A stretch of 64,000 nt of DNA from Branchiostoma floridae (lineage: Eukaryota; Chordata; Leptocardii; Amphioxiformes; Branchiostomatidae). The DNA lies in assembly GCF_000003815.2 (NCBI RefSeq), contig NC_049995.1, positions 9,637,370-9,701,369 on the forward strand, in the 5' to 3' direction. The notes under the pieces are model-generated. The model was not told the origin of the DNA and did no database searches. It saw only the letters and a program-made list of their open reading frames with translations. Positions 44,014-53,502 of this stretch are shown one piece after another. The translations under genes and the position numbers were made by a program. Position 1 is the first letter of the stretch. Each line of letters starts with the position of its first letter.

Positions 44014-47000
44014 GTTTAACGTCTGTTGTCTGTTTCCTACCATGTATAATGTAGGTGTTGATCCCAATGGCCAACGAGGGAACAGACAAGGGGAAGTGGT
44101 TTGCAGGCCAGGCATTGGCTAAGATCGGCATCACAACAAACCCTGAGATCGCCTTTCCTGGACAGAGGGTAGGTTTTGATTATTGACTAAATATTCAATA
44201 GTTGGACTGATAGTTGACCAGCATTTCTATTAGAGGCTAAGTGATGACCAAATAGTTAAGGGGATATTAGGATATAATGGTCTACATCATTGTATTTATT
44301 ATTCATATGCAAAATGTAGTTGACTCAGTTATTAAGCTTGCAAGGCTTGAAGCAAGGTGCATGTTCCTATAAAACAGCATTTTCTGTTTTGTGATCTTTA
44401 GCTTGTTCTGCTTAGAGGCATATTGTTCTGGCACTAATTTCTGTTAGTATAGAATGTCTTCTAGTTTACAATCTTCAGTCAATTTTTTTTGTAGTATTTG
44501 TAGATGCTTGCCACTACTGGATTTTTCTAATTGTATACAATCATTTAAGGCACTATTGAAAAGGCAGGTCCAAAAGAACTAGAACAAGAAACTTGATAGA
44601 TGTGTCTTTAACTTTTTAAAGCAATGATTAACATATTTCTGTGTTTTTTACAACTTGGTATGTAAACTAATTACAATGCACACTATTTTTTTGTGGTAGG
44701 CATTGGAGATGGTTCGACCAATGAAGAAGCTGCTTGATATGGACGCGTCCGCTCTGCAGAACTTCGAAGCCTTGATGGCGCTGACCAATCTGGCCAGTCA
44801 GAGTGAGAGTGTGAGGTAAGCCCCAACACCCCTCTATACAATAATGTGATATTCTGTGCACTCTAGACATCTATGAAATGTTTGGGTCATACCACTATTG
44901 TCTAGGGTGAAGTGCATCATTTTTTTTATTCATCATACTGTATCTGAACTGCATTAAATAGATTATTCATCATACTGTATCTGAACTGCATTTGAACAAC
45001 TTAAATAGAGCATAAATGTCTATATCCATTACAACTTTATTCTTAAAGGTTTGGATAAGCTTCATATTCCTATAGCAGGCCACAATGTTGTGCCCATTTG
45101 AAAGGTACTTTAAACTATTTCTGCACTTGTCGCAGACAATATGAGTACTTATCTTTGGTTCGGGATGTCCTCTTGGATGGGATATTGAGCTGGAGCTGCC
45201 ATGTTTGAGAGCCACACCTTTAGTAACACCTTTAGTTAAATAACCCACCACACTAATCAAGCACTGTACATTCAATTTAGTAGCTTAAAGGCTTATACTT
45301 CCAAATGTGATTGGATCAAACCTTACAGTCTTGTCTTACACACTTACTGTACAAAATTCAGCATTACTCCTTAAGGTTAATATGTACCAGTTATGCAAAG
45401 TAAACTATGACGCCATAGTAGTTTATATGGAATGACTAACAGACTTTCAATGTAAGTTCATCTGTGATGGTAGTTAACATAATGATACAATTTTTAAGAC
45501 TTTATATCCGTACACATAATGAAGTGCTTACCAACAAGCTTTCGATCAGTCCTCTGATCCTTCTCAAGTTGTAATGACCCAAAACCTAAGTCGCACTTCC
45601 GGAACGGAAGTGTGACGTCAGTATNNNNNNNNNNNNNNNNNNNNNNNNNNNNNNNNNNNNNNNNNNNNNNNNNNNNNNNNNNNNNNNNNNNNNNNNNNNN
45701 NNNNNNNNNNNNNNNNNNNNNNNNCTTCGTTCGTTAGAGTGCGACTTAGGTTTTGGGTCATTACAACTTGAGAAGGATCAGAGGACTGATCGAAAGCTTA
45801 TTGGTAAGCGCTTTATTTTGTGTACGGATATAAAGTCTTAAAAATTGTATCATTAGACTAACAGACTTTTGTTGTTTTGTAGGAACCGTATCTTTGAGGA
45901 CAATGGTTTTGCTCTGATTGAACACTACATGTTCGAGGACCATGAAATGTTGAAGCGGGCTGCCATACAGCTGATGTGTAACTTGGTGTCAAGTAAAAAG
46001 GTACGTCCATGTAACTTGAGCTTGTCACATGAGTAATCACTGAATATCTTACAGTTCGTTTCTCAACATTTTTTTTTTCATTAAATTACACTTGCAACAA
46101 TTTTTGTTATTGCAAAAACTAAATAAATAAACTATAAATTAAATAGCCTATGGCTAGTTGGGCAGCCCTGGCTATTTGTAAACAGCCGAACAAATAAATA
46201 AATAAAAAATAAGCTGTTAAAGATACCCTCCTCTTCCCACAAGTAAAACTGTTAATCCTGTCCCTGGTGCTGATTTATAAGTTTTTTGTTTAGAAAATGA
46301 CTCTTCATTGTGTTTAGAAAATGACTCAATACGACTGTATATTTATACAGTCGTATTGAGGTCACCTGAGTAAGCGCCGAATGGCAGCTGCTCCAGATCC
46401 TCTTGATTTAGCCCCGCCTATTGCAAGCTCCTCGCAATTCAGCCCCTGGCTTCAAAGAGAGAGTAGTTGGCCCACCCAATAACCGATATGAAAACGGATA
46501 TAGGTTGCACTGCGGATAAAGCTGAACTAGGTTTACTATGTACTTGTATCCATTTGTCCTGCCCTGTCCCTTACCCCAAGGTTTGTCTATGAATGATAAC
46601 TCAAGCCAAGAGTCCCCAAGTGAAGTCTGTATTCTTGTAAAACTTTGGGGAAGTCTATCGGTTCTAACTGGTTCTTCTCTGACCTCTGGGTCAACGGGCT
46701 ATTCTACTATCTTAAGGGGTGTATGCCATTTTTAATTCTTACACCAAGCTATTCCTTTTTTTCTTCTTTCGAACACCAGTGGTTAGAGAAGTACCAGTCG
46801 ACAGGGAACGACAGGTTGAAGTACATCGTGCTGTTATGTGGGGAGGATGACTTTGAACTTGTGAAGGCAGCGGCCGGCACACTGGCACAGCTGACAGCAC
46901 ACAAGGACATGTGTGAGAGAATACCAGACGAGGTGGGTAGAAAAGATTTATAGAGAAGAGTGTATAAACCTCAATATTGTAGGCTGTAACTTGAACTTGA

Positions 47001-47359
47001 TACATTACATGAGCAATCTCTCCATTTCTAACAATACTCTGCTCAATGTTTTTGCATTAAATTACACATACACGGATTTCTATTCAACATAGAAAAAGAT
47101 TCAATCTAGTTTTCAAGTCGTTAACGATGCCCCCCTCTGCTCACCAAGTGAAAGGGATGGTCCTGTCCTTGGTGCTGAATTGGTCTGGCTTTGGTGTGAC
47201 GCGACTGGTAGAGCATTGGACTCTGACTGAGTTCTATATCCACCATGCCCCAACGTTGTGCCCTTGGGAAAGGCACCTCACACAATATTGCCAAAAACAC
47301 AGATTTGGTTCACCAATATGCCAACATCTGCACATTGACTTCCACCAAAAATGGTTAAA

Positions 47360-47405
<46 letters not shown>

Positions 47406-48109
47406 CTGAATTTTAGGTTACATTTTGGGTGGAAACTACTTGAGGTCATTTTGGGATTTCTTAGTATCTCTTTAACTGTTCATTTCCTTCCCTTCTTCCT
47501 CTTTGTCTTCAATGTTTTCATGTTTTGAAGTCATTAACGATGTTTCTGCCCCCCTCCCGCAGGTGAAGTCGTGGGTAGACATCCTGTGTGAAGTGGGAGC
47601 CTCTCCTATGCCAGACATCCAACATCGCATGATGGTGGTCATCGCTAACATGATGATGGCCAGCAAGGAACTCGCTACCAAGGTCAGGGTCATTCAAGTC
47701 TCTAATATAGTGTTTCATATTTCAGTTAAACTGTATTTGATATTTTAGTATTTGATATTTTAGCTTTGATATTCTAGTTAACCTTTGTGAACTGACAGAC
47801 GAACAATCATAACCTTTGAATGTGACATACATTGTACCACCTGAGACAACCATTCACAGAATTCACAAACATTCTCTTAAATCTAATACATTTCTGTGGT
47901 TTCAGATTGTAGAGACAAAGATCCTGGATGTTGTGATGGCTGTACGCATCTCGCTCAAGGACGATGCCGACCCAACCAAACAGAAGGTCAGGAAGTGCGT
48001 GGACATGGCCTTGAGAGCGGCTACGGACTTCGGTCTGATCAAACCTGCAAGCAACCTGGAGGAACAGGAGGCTCTTCCTGCACAAGCAGAGCTTTTGAAT
48101 GCAAGCTAG
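29270..48109 (+). CDS. UNC45: UNC45 myosin chaperone (TPR-central-UCS), complete
   Basis: Seen: 22 coding exons (29270-29287, 30726-30887, 31348-31384, 31634-31824, 32419-32508, 33763-33930, 34814-34982, 35812-36024, 36542-36716, 37553-37631, 38851-38943, 39906-40046, 40498-40592, 41030-41168, 41711-41857, 43143-43325, 44055-44168, 44700-44815, 45883-46000, 46780-46932, 47563-47682, 47906-48109) join in phase into 974 codons and a TAG, slightly longer than the usual 930-945. Residues 7-136 are TPRs with Hsp90 carboxylate-clamp positions ([27 protein letters not shown]). The rest is armadillo-like central and UCS domain ([34 protein letters not shown]). Known: UNC45 folds myosin heads with Hsp90 in the cytosol and sarcomere. 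The first coding exon holds only six codons (MTEAAK). The C-terminal tail after the family's usual IKP ending is about 20 residues longer and is repeated in the 3'UTR. Many introns carry decayed copies of neighbouring exon edges. Confidence 0.96.
29618..29625. promoter_or_regulatory. Heat-shock-element-like palindrome in UNC45 intron 1
   Basis: GAATGTTC sits inside the longer palindrome CTAGAATGTTCTAG, a third GAAnnTTC match near the UNC45 start. It lies about 330 bp inside the first intron. Confidence 0.3.
30100..30127. repeat. (TAG)n trinucleotide repeat
   Basis: About nine TAG units in UNC45 intron 1. Confidence 0.95.
30365..30725 (+). repeat. Three decayed copies of the UNC45 exon 2 start
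   Basis: Units of roughly 115-120 bp, beginning near 30370, 30497 and 30612, carry a splice-acceptor-like stretch and GCAGAGCTCAGTAAAGAGC, CACTTTAA(G), GGGGAATATGA and GAGGCCATCA from the true exon at 30726. The second has lost the AG and one base of frame. The third keeps TTTACAG and an open frame for about 25 codons but runs into T-rich intron without a donor. Confidence 0.9.
30985..31315 (+). repeat. Three decayed copies of the UNC45 exon 2 end
   Basis: TCTGAGAAAG, ACTACAAGAACAGGG, CATGTCATCTTAAACT and GTAAGGA-type donor sequence from 30815-30905 recur three times downstream. The first copy (about 31015-31100) keeps a GTAAGG donor; the others have lost it. Confidence 0.85.
32160..32260 (+). 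repeat. Outlying copies of the 18-bp minisatellite
   Basis: GGGGTACAGACACTACAGGG and three related units occur 1.7 kb upstream of the main array at 33950, in a different intron. Confidence 0.75.
32522..32920. mobile_element. Inverted-repeat element, CAGRGGTGCCTAAGC ends
   Basis: Left CAGAGGTGCCTAAGCATTTG and, on the other strand, CAGGGGTGCCTAAGCATTTG. The interior is a chain of degenerate CGAACCTTATGCGAAT-like subrepeats in opposite orientation in the two halves. CAGGGG-type ends resemble hAT elements; target duplication is unclear. Confidence 0.75.
33125..33720. repeat. GC-rich fold-back and neighbouring repeat
   Basis: 33128-33235 folds back (ACTCGTGGTACCAGCCC against GGGCTGGGACCGAGGGT, with GGATCACCC arms inside). 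The stretch to 33720 has an inverted ACCACCTCG/CGGTGGT hairpin and no exon. Confidence 0.6.
33950..34756 (+). repeat. 18-bp minisatellite in a UNC45 intron
   Basis: About 44 units of GGGGGTACGGACACTACT and variants start 20 bp after the donor of the 33763-33930 exon. Because 18 is a multiple of 3, long open frames on both strands arise by chance and are not genes. Confidence 0.95.
35180..35646 (-). repeat. tRNA-derived SINE
   Basis: On the minus strand the head TTGGCGCAGCGGCAGCGTG (A box) and GGGTTCGAATCCGGC (B box) at 35580-35645 is followed by a body containing TTAACGTGCATGGGG on the opposite strand. Confidence 0.75.
36080..36541 (+). repeat. Three decayed copies of the 36542 exon start
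   Basis: Versions of GGTTGAAGGACTTGATTGTT with the following GTGGG(A)GGAAA(C)GTG appear near 36087, 36240 and 36415, each followed by CTGCAGTAC and CTGCAAGGTGTCACTG. The third copy keeps CAACAG before it. The true exon follows at 36542. Confidence 0.9.
36815..37131. mobile_element. hAT-like MITE, CAGGGCTGGAAAT ends
   Basis: Starts CAGGGCTGGAAAT; the other end reads CAGGGCTCGAAAT on the minus strand. TTGGGTGCAC motifs repeat inside. GAATT flanks both sides. Confidence 0.65.
38006..38718. mobile_element. TIR element, TAGAGTCAATTC ends
   Basis: A perfect 12-bp inverted terminus with CACCGAGA/TCTCGG just inside. The interior is rich in TTGGAACAT / ATGTTCCAA motifs. No coding frame. Confidence 0.7.
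39145..39430 (+). repeat. Decayed copies of the hairpin repeat
   Basis: GGTTAGACATCCAGGTAGATA, GTTACTCAAGCAACTGGATA and several diverged TCTGAAANGTCTGACCATTT units. Confidence 0.6.
39480..39835 (-). repeat. tRNA-derived SINE
   Basis: On the minus strand GCAATGGCTGAGTGGGTAGA (A box) and GTGAGTTCGATCCCC (B box) lead a body with CCACTACCAGTGGACTAGCC. A decayed relative is at 43480-43765. Confidence 0.8.
40085..40497 (+). repeat. Copies of the CTGCAGTACC/TGCAAGGTGTCACTG unit, one with a stray 36542-exon edge
   Basis: Three units carry TGCAAGGTGTCACTGCTGTA-like text. The middle one also has AAGTTAAATGAATAACTGAT and TGTTTTGGATGGAAATG, matching the start of the 36542 exon although this is a different intron. 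Confidence 0.75.
40620..41029 (+). repeat. Tandem decayed copies of the 41030 exon start
   Basis: Units of about 140 bp contain CTGCAGTACCTACACCACCT, GCATAGNTGTGTGTCACT and a TTTTTGCTCACTTTGAAAGG-like copy of the true exon start (near 40757). Another version near 40898 is further decayed but preceded by TTGTAG. The true exon starts at 41030 after TTTTGCAG. Confidence 0.85.
41959..42343. mobile_element. hAT-like MITE (GGTACCGGTAC family) with near-exact target duplication
   Basis: TAGGGATGGGTACTGGTAC start; end reads TAGGGCTGGCAC on the minus strand. ATGAATAT and ATAAATAT flank it (7 of 8). Opposite orientation to 25043-25464. Confidence 0.8.
42750..42805. repeat. (GT)n repeat
   Basis: Dinucleotide run with a few substitutions in a UNC45 intron. 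Confidence 0.95.
43480..43765 (-). repeat. Decayed tRNA-derived SINE
   Basis: Same order of blocks as 39480-39835: CTACAGCAGGGGGCTAGTCC, AGCATGTACCATTT and GGGATTGAACTCATGACC. Confidence 0.75.
43938..44012. repeat. (CT)n repeat
   Basis: Perfect CT array about 40 bp upstream of the 44055 acceptor, where it may act as an extended polypyrimidine tract. Confidence 0.95.
45486..45864. mobile_element. Inverted-repeat MITE with central gap
   Basis: Ends ATGATACAATTTTTAAGAC inverted; each arm (about 120 bp) contains GGATCAGAGGACTGATCG. The gap falls in the centre. It ends less than 20 bp before the 45883 exon. Partial copy at 7682-7822. Confidence 0.8.
45625..45724. other. Assembly gap (100 N)
   Basis: At the centre of the palindromic element. 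Confidence 0.99.
46326..46362. repeat. 36-bp perfect hairpin
   Basis: CTCAATACGACTGTATA and its inverse, separated by TT. Preceded by a 24-bp tandem duplication (TTTAGAAAATGACTC twice) and followed by a half MITE at 46480-46535. Confidence 0.8.
47175..47300 (+). repeat. tRNA-derived SINE head
   Basis: GTGTGACGCGACTGGTAGAG (A-box-like), ACTGAGTTCTATATCC (B-box-like) and CCCCAACGTTGTGCCC match the family at 17500. Confidence 0.6.
47363..47404. repeat. (GT)n repeat
   Basis: Dinucleotide run in the second-last UNC45 introns. Confidence 0.95.
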
Positions 48110-48960
48110 ATGACTGAACAGCGCAAAGTCTTAGTTTGCCCCCCTCCCCACTTTCTGTACAGAATTGCAGTGAATTTAAACACTATGTACAGACTTCAGT
48201 TTGATAAAAGAAAACCTGCAAGTACTTTAGTTACTTGGACGCTCTTCCTACACAAGCAGATATTTTGAATGCAAGCTAAATGACTGGACTGTGCAAATTG
48301 TGCCCCCCTCCCCACTCTCTGTACAGAACTTTCAATCCACTTTGTAAGGAGCCACTTAGGTTGTACAGGTTTCAGTTTGATCAAAACCTGCCAGCAACTT
48401 GGAGGCTCAATATGCAAAGTCTCATTTTGCCTCCCCCCTCCCCACTTTCTGTACAAAACAGCAAGTTTTTTTATTTCTATCTAAGGAGCTATACATGTAC
48501 AGACTTCAGTTTGATCAAAACCTGCTAACTTGGAGGCACAGGCAGGGCTTTCGAATGCAAGATTGGACTGTGCAAAGTCTAATTTTGCCCTCCTCCCCAC
48601 TCTTTGTAAAGAATTGCAGTGCATTTGAAATCCACTTTGTAAGGAGCTATTCATGTGTACACAGTCTTCAGTTTGAATAAAAAAACCTGCTAGTAACTTG
48701 GAGGAACAGGAGGCTCTTCTTGCACAAGCAGAACTTGAATGCAAGCTAGATAATTGGATGGTGCAGAGTCTAATTCCCCACTTTGTAATGAGCTATATGT
48801 ACAGGCTGTGGTCCGATCAAACCTGCCAGTAACTTGGAAAAATAGAAGGTTTTATTTGGAGCAGAGCTGCAAGCTAGATTGTCAAGACCACAAACCCTCA
48901 ACCTACCCCCTACCTTCTGTACAGAATATCAGTGAATTTCACACCCAGATTTGACAGTTC
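48110..48960 (+). repeat. UNC45 3'UTR: about five tandem decayed copies of the terminal exon end
   Basis: Each 120-170 bp unit repeats pieces of the last coding stretch and stop region: TTCAGTTTGATCAAAACCTG, AACTTGGAGG, GGAGGCTCTTCNTGCACAAG, TTTTGAATGCAAGCTAGATG, then CCCCCTCCCCACTTTCTGTA. The true stop is at 48107; the copies lie downstream in the 3'UTR. Confidence 0.9.
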
Positions 48961-49661
48961 TTCTGTGCTGGTAGAAAAAATTGGAATTACATAGATTTGC
49001 TTATACTTGTATCCAACTCTGGTCTTTGTCAACGAATGAACAATCCACTTTGCTCTATGCAAATTGCAGATAGAACATGTGAGGAATGGTAGGAAGTGGA
49101 TGTTGCAGTCCTGGAAGTTTATTGCTCTTTTACAATCTACTTTATAAATCCAACAAGAGCTCTGTAAGAAAGCCAGAACTTTTATAAAAGCCTGGGGTCT
49201 TTGTTCATAATACAATAGCATAGTGTATAGTCAGTGAGGTTCTCATAATCAAGGTTTTTAGCAGGTTGACCTGCTTGACAATGCCAGGAAAATTATGTAC
49301 TTAACTTGAGTTGAAAATTTCTTTGACATGTACTTTGCATGGAAGTAAAATAATGACAGTGAGCAACATTGATTGATTTTCCAAAAGTAAAAGTATTTTC
49401 AATGTGAACCTAAGGGGAAAAACTGTCTTATTACAAGGCAATTTTTATGTTGAAGAAGATGAATCATGAAGTGCCTTTATATCATGTGTACATCAATGGA
49501 CAGGCTTCCCTTTTAAAGATTTTCCAACAACATTTTTTTGCTGAATTTAAATCATGATTGCATGAATCAAATGATTGTAAACTATGTTATGTTCTTATAT
49601 ACCATGTTATAAGTACCTGCCTTTTACATAACAGTAGAGCCATTAGAAATGTCAAAACAAT

Positions 49662-49667
49662 AATAAA
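49662..49667 (+). terminator. UNC45 poly(A) signal AATAAA
   Basis: First clear plus-strand AATAAA after the UNC45 stop, which implies a 3'UTR of about 1.55 kb that includes the tandem exon-derived repeats. No closer AATAAA was seen. Confidence 0.5.
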
Positions 49668-49690
49668 AATAGTCACACCTGAACTGTAGT

Positions 49691-49696
49691 TTTATT
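49691..49696 (-). terminator. FMN reductase poly(A) signal AATAAA (minus strand)
   Basis: TTTATT on the plus strand gives AATAAA on the minus strand about 375 bp past the reductase stop. It is only 23 bases from the UNC45 signal, so the two convergent transcripts would meet or overlap at their ends. Confidence 0.5.
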
Positions 49697-50071
49697 TTTT
49701 TTTACTCAGGAATATCACATGGTGAATAGAAAAATGATGAAGTAGATGTAATCTACCAATATCAAAATAACATTGCCTTTAGTTTAAAAATACAACCAAA
49801 ACTCAGCAAAGGTAGTTTACCTGAGTGCAGGAAATTCTCACCAGCATTAATACTCATCAATTAACGTTACGAAAATACCACATTCATGCATAACAGACAC
49901 CATATATGCAAATACAGACAGCTAAAAATAGTTTAAAAGTTATGAAATTGTGTTAACTTTGACATGTCTGTGACAGTGTCTGATTGTAATCCATATCAAT
50001 TGATTGTCTATACCTGGGCATACATTTAAAGCACATTGGCGGTTACTATAATTGGGTAAAAGTGATTTTGT

Positions 50072-52508
50072 TTAGGACGGAATCCCCGCCGTGTTGCGGT
50101 GGTTGCGGAGGGCGTTAGCGTACCAGTCCAGCTGGGAGATCAGGCGGTCGGCGCCGCGCTCCATGTGTTCGTTGAGCGGTTCTCCGTCCTCCGAAAGGCT
50201 TTTCTGTTTTGTGGAGAAACAGGCAAATTTTACCGTAATACTTTTTATTGACTAAACTGATTCAATGAACCAAACTATGGTTTTTCAAACTAATCAGATA
50301 AAGCATCCCAATGTATTATTTTTAATAATTATTTCAGATCAAAAAAGGTATTAGGTTTTGAAATGTATTGAATGAAAACCCAATAATTAAAAAGAATATT
50401 AATAACACTTTTCCAAAGTACCAAATCGTTTAACGGGAGGTGCCCTTAAATGGTACCCGCCCTAAAATGGCATGAATTTACTGCTGATCTTATTATGCAT
50501 AAGTATGCCATGTTTGTTACCTCTTGTAACGCACACCACGAATGGTTCATGATCTGTATAAATGCATTTCTTATCCAAGTATGTTCTTCAGATTAATATG
50601 TTAAAAATTCATTCATCAAAACTTGACCACTCTCTGGCAACTGCTAAGTGATGGGGCGCCATGAGTTTGAACGTGTGACAAAGCATGCCATGTTAGGGTA
50701 CCTCCCGTTACAAGGAACCCCATAGGGGATTTTGATTTTACTCTCCGCCTGCTGCTAAAATAGAAATTTGGCACCAAATTTGTTTAGTTATGGGGTTAGC
50801 CAACAGGGAGAGGGTTAAAAATTAAAGACTACTGTACAGTGAATGTAAACAGTTCCAGTCAATATACACATATGATAGGATGAAGGGTATTGCATGGAGT
50901 TAGACCTTACCTGTGCCACAGGAACACCAAATATGTTGGAGACACTCAGCATCCCCAGTTCCCCTAACATAGCCCTCAGCTGCATTGCTGCTCGCATCCC
51001 ACCATACTGACCTTTAGGATGAAAAGAAGGTCAAATTATAACAATTTTTGTTGTTGTAGGCTTCAAAGTATGATGCTCGAAACAAGGCATTATACCAGTA
51101 TAGTGCAATGTGACTTTGCCTTGGCTTGCATTGAACTTTTTTTTTGTACAAGTGATTATAAGACTTGCACTCTTGGTCACCCCTACATTTCTCAAAAAGT
51201 AGTGTGGGCTAACTTCACCAGTATTTTTACTTTGATTAAACTGTTCACTGCAGTACCATAACTCCAGATATAGAGATATACTTACCAGCTGAGTAGGTGA
51301 CGATACCAGAAGGTTTGAAGGCGTAGGCAGAGCCTCCAAAGTGGTCTAACATGTTGGACAGGGCAGGAGGAATGGAATGGTTGTACTCTGCAGACACCAC
51401 CACATATGCATCCGCCGCTCGGATCTAGGGTTGGAATCGGTAAAACAACAACATTGTAATAATGCCGCCTTTGTAGAAAATTAGGAAGTTCAACACTATT
51501 GACATGTTAAGCTCAAGGGATGTCCCTGTAGCCCAACTGGTAGCACTGCCTAAATCACTGTTGAGTTGCTGCTTTCAATCAGTTAAATTGAGAGACCCAT
51601 GTTCAAGTCAGGACCTGCTGGGTAGGGCTGTTCTGGGTTAGGATAAGGTATGCAGATGGGTTTCCCGTGTTTTAGAAGATGCCTCAAGCACGTGAAAGGA
51701 GAAAGGCTTAAGCAACCCCACACTGTAAAAAAAAACATACCCTGCTACTGTCAATCAGCACGGAAATTTGCTGACTATAGCCACCACAAAAAAGGACAAC
51801 AACATGTTAAGGCTAGGTCAGTTTTCAATGAATGAGCTAAGAGGCATTGATATGATGCAAATTCACCTTGGTGTATTATTGTAGCCAATAGGTATCCAAT
51901 CTTAGTAAATGAGGCTGTTCATATTCTTGAAGCATTTCCTCAAACACTGGACCCCCATTTTATGTCCCTTCCAAAAGACGAATGCAATCCCTTACAACAT
52001 GTCCGAGCTAAGCTACCCCTGGGATTGAACTCAGGCCGACAGATTCATAGAATTGGATCCAGACGGCCAAGCTGTGGGGTTGCATTACCACTTGGCTACA
52101 GAGACATCATAATCTTAGATTAAGTCGGACATCATACCTGTTCATCTGCTGTCTTGAGCCAGGCTGGGATCTCTGCCTTGTCTCTGTACATGAAGATGGG
52201 TTTGTGGAGGAGAGTAAACGGCATCTCAACAGGATCTTTTAACGGTAGGATGAAAAAAAGGAGGCTTTAGTGGTGTTGTATAAGTTTTGATTCAATGTCA
52301 TAACTTTGCAGCAGAATTGGTATCATGAAACTTGTGAAAATAAAACAACCAAAAAAATGCAAGTTTCAAGATTACAAAACTCACCAAAGAAGGAAACCTC
52401 ATAGCCCTTCTTCTTCAGCTGGTTGAACATGAACTTGGCGACCCTCAGGCCCAGCCTGCCTTCTCGCACCGAGCCAAGGAACAGCACAACTTTCAAAGGG
52501 TTGGACAT
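50072..52508 (-). CDS. NAD(P)H-dependent FMN reductase / quinone reductase-like flavoprotein
   Basis: Five coding exons on the minus strand (52508-52385, 52235-52138, 51424-51286, 51011-50911, 50203-50072) join in phase into 197 codons plus TAA. The N-terminus [20 protein letters not shown] has the beta strand and GSxREGR phosphate-binding loop of the flavodoxin-fold FMN reductase family (PF03358). [19 protein letters not shown] is the conserved (P/A)EYNxSxPxxLKNxxD motif that lines the flavin site. Length and motif order fit yeast Lot6-type and bacterial azo/quinone reductases; the physiological substrate cannot be told from sequence. Probably cytosolic: no signal peptide or membrane segment. 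A 3' splice site lies just 5' of the ATG, so translation starts in exon 2. The gene converges on UNC45. Confidence 0.92.
50431..50710. mobile_element. Short copy of the TAACGGGAGGTGCC element
   Basis: TAACGGGAGGTGCCC start and GTACCTCCCGTTA end. The inside matches both ends of 2379-3464 but lacks its middle. Confidence 0.75.
51515..52110. repeat. Pair of tRNA-derived SINEs in inverted orientation
   Basis: Plus-strand head GTCCCTGTAGCCCAACTGGT with B-box CATGTTCAAGTC at 51520-51615. Minus-strand head TCTCTGTAGCCAAGTGGTAA with B-box GAGTTCAATCCC at 52018-52108. Both lie in the intron between reductase exons 2 and 3. Confidence 0.65.
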
Positions 52509-53502
52509 GGTGGGTCTGTAAAGGCAAAAAAATATATCACTTTTATCAAGATAAATGATACATTCAGTCTTTAAAAAGCTCTCTTTTTTCTACACATTAT
52601 TTTACTAATCATCTCATACAAATGCTGCTTGATACCTCTTATCACTGCTTTACAACTTTTTGGAACCCTCCAAAGTCTGATCCTCAGAAATGAAATATTA
52701 TCATTTTAATGAAAAATGAAAATTTGAAAAGGCTGCAAGAATATTGCAGAGAACATAAGAATATCATCATTCACCATTTATTACTGCAAGAATATTGATT
52801 TCTTTGTGTACATTTAGTTATTGACTGCCATTAAAAGATTGCACATTTGGGTATTTGTTTCTGGAACTTAGTAACCTATTAGAAGGAAGCAGTGAACAGA
52901 GGATATCCCATGTTTGTTCGTTATCTTATCTTGTGCTATTAAAGCTCTTTTCTTTGCTTATTCTACATAAAACCAATTAGAAACATCAGACTGTAGATGT
53001 GATAAGATACCTTTCCTACATTACTTGTACTTACTGATTGTACAATAAAGGTATTATGGTTCAATCATCAATTGTTATTATCATATAATAAGGCCTAGGA
53101 AAAAAAATGTTGTGTTTCCTGTTTCAGTCCTGAAAAAATTAGGGTCGGTAGGTAGGGGATATCTTTTTTTTTTTTTGTAATTTTTTTTTTTTAGGCTAGC
53201 CAAAAATCTAGTGATACATATTACAATACAGTTGAACAAAGGAAACTGAAATGCATGAGGACACTTGTCTTTCAATGTCAAACTTTGATTTTGTGCACAA
53301 TAGATACATTAATCCTTCATTAGATAGGACAAGCAGACTGTTTTTACTTCAATAGGAAGCAGGCTGAATAAAAATTCTAACTGGAAGCTATGTGACTCCA
53401 CTGTCCACCCAAAAAAAAGTCTAGGGTCGGCAGGTTTTTCTAGGGAAGGTAGGGAAACAGGAAACACAACATTCCTAATGAAAACTGTCCAGAGCACTTT
53501 AA
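52509..53502. other. Reductase intron, left part
   Basis: AT-rich with T runs near 53165-53190; AGGGTCGGTAGGTAGGG (53140) and its partner near 53425-53455 plus GTGTTTCCTG/CAGGAAACAC form an inverted pair, 53095-53470, which looks like another fold-back element. Confidence 0.5.

Larger units (their letters stand above)
48961..50071. other. UNC45 3'UTR and convergent 3' ends
   Basis: AT-rich, no coding signal. Holds the two opposed poly(A) signals listed separately. Confidence 0.6.
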
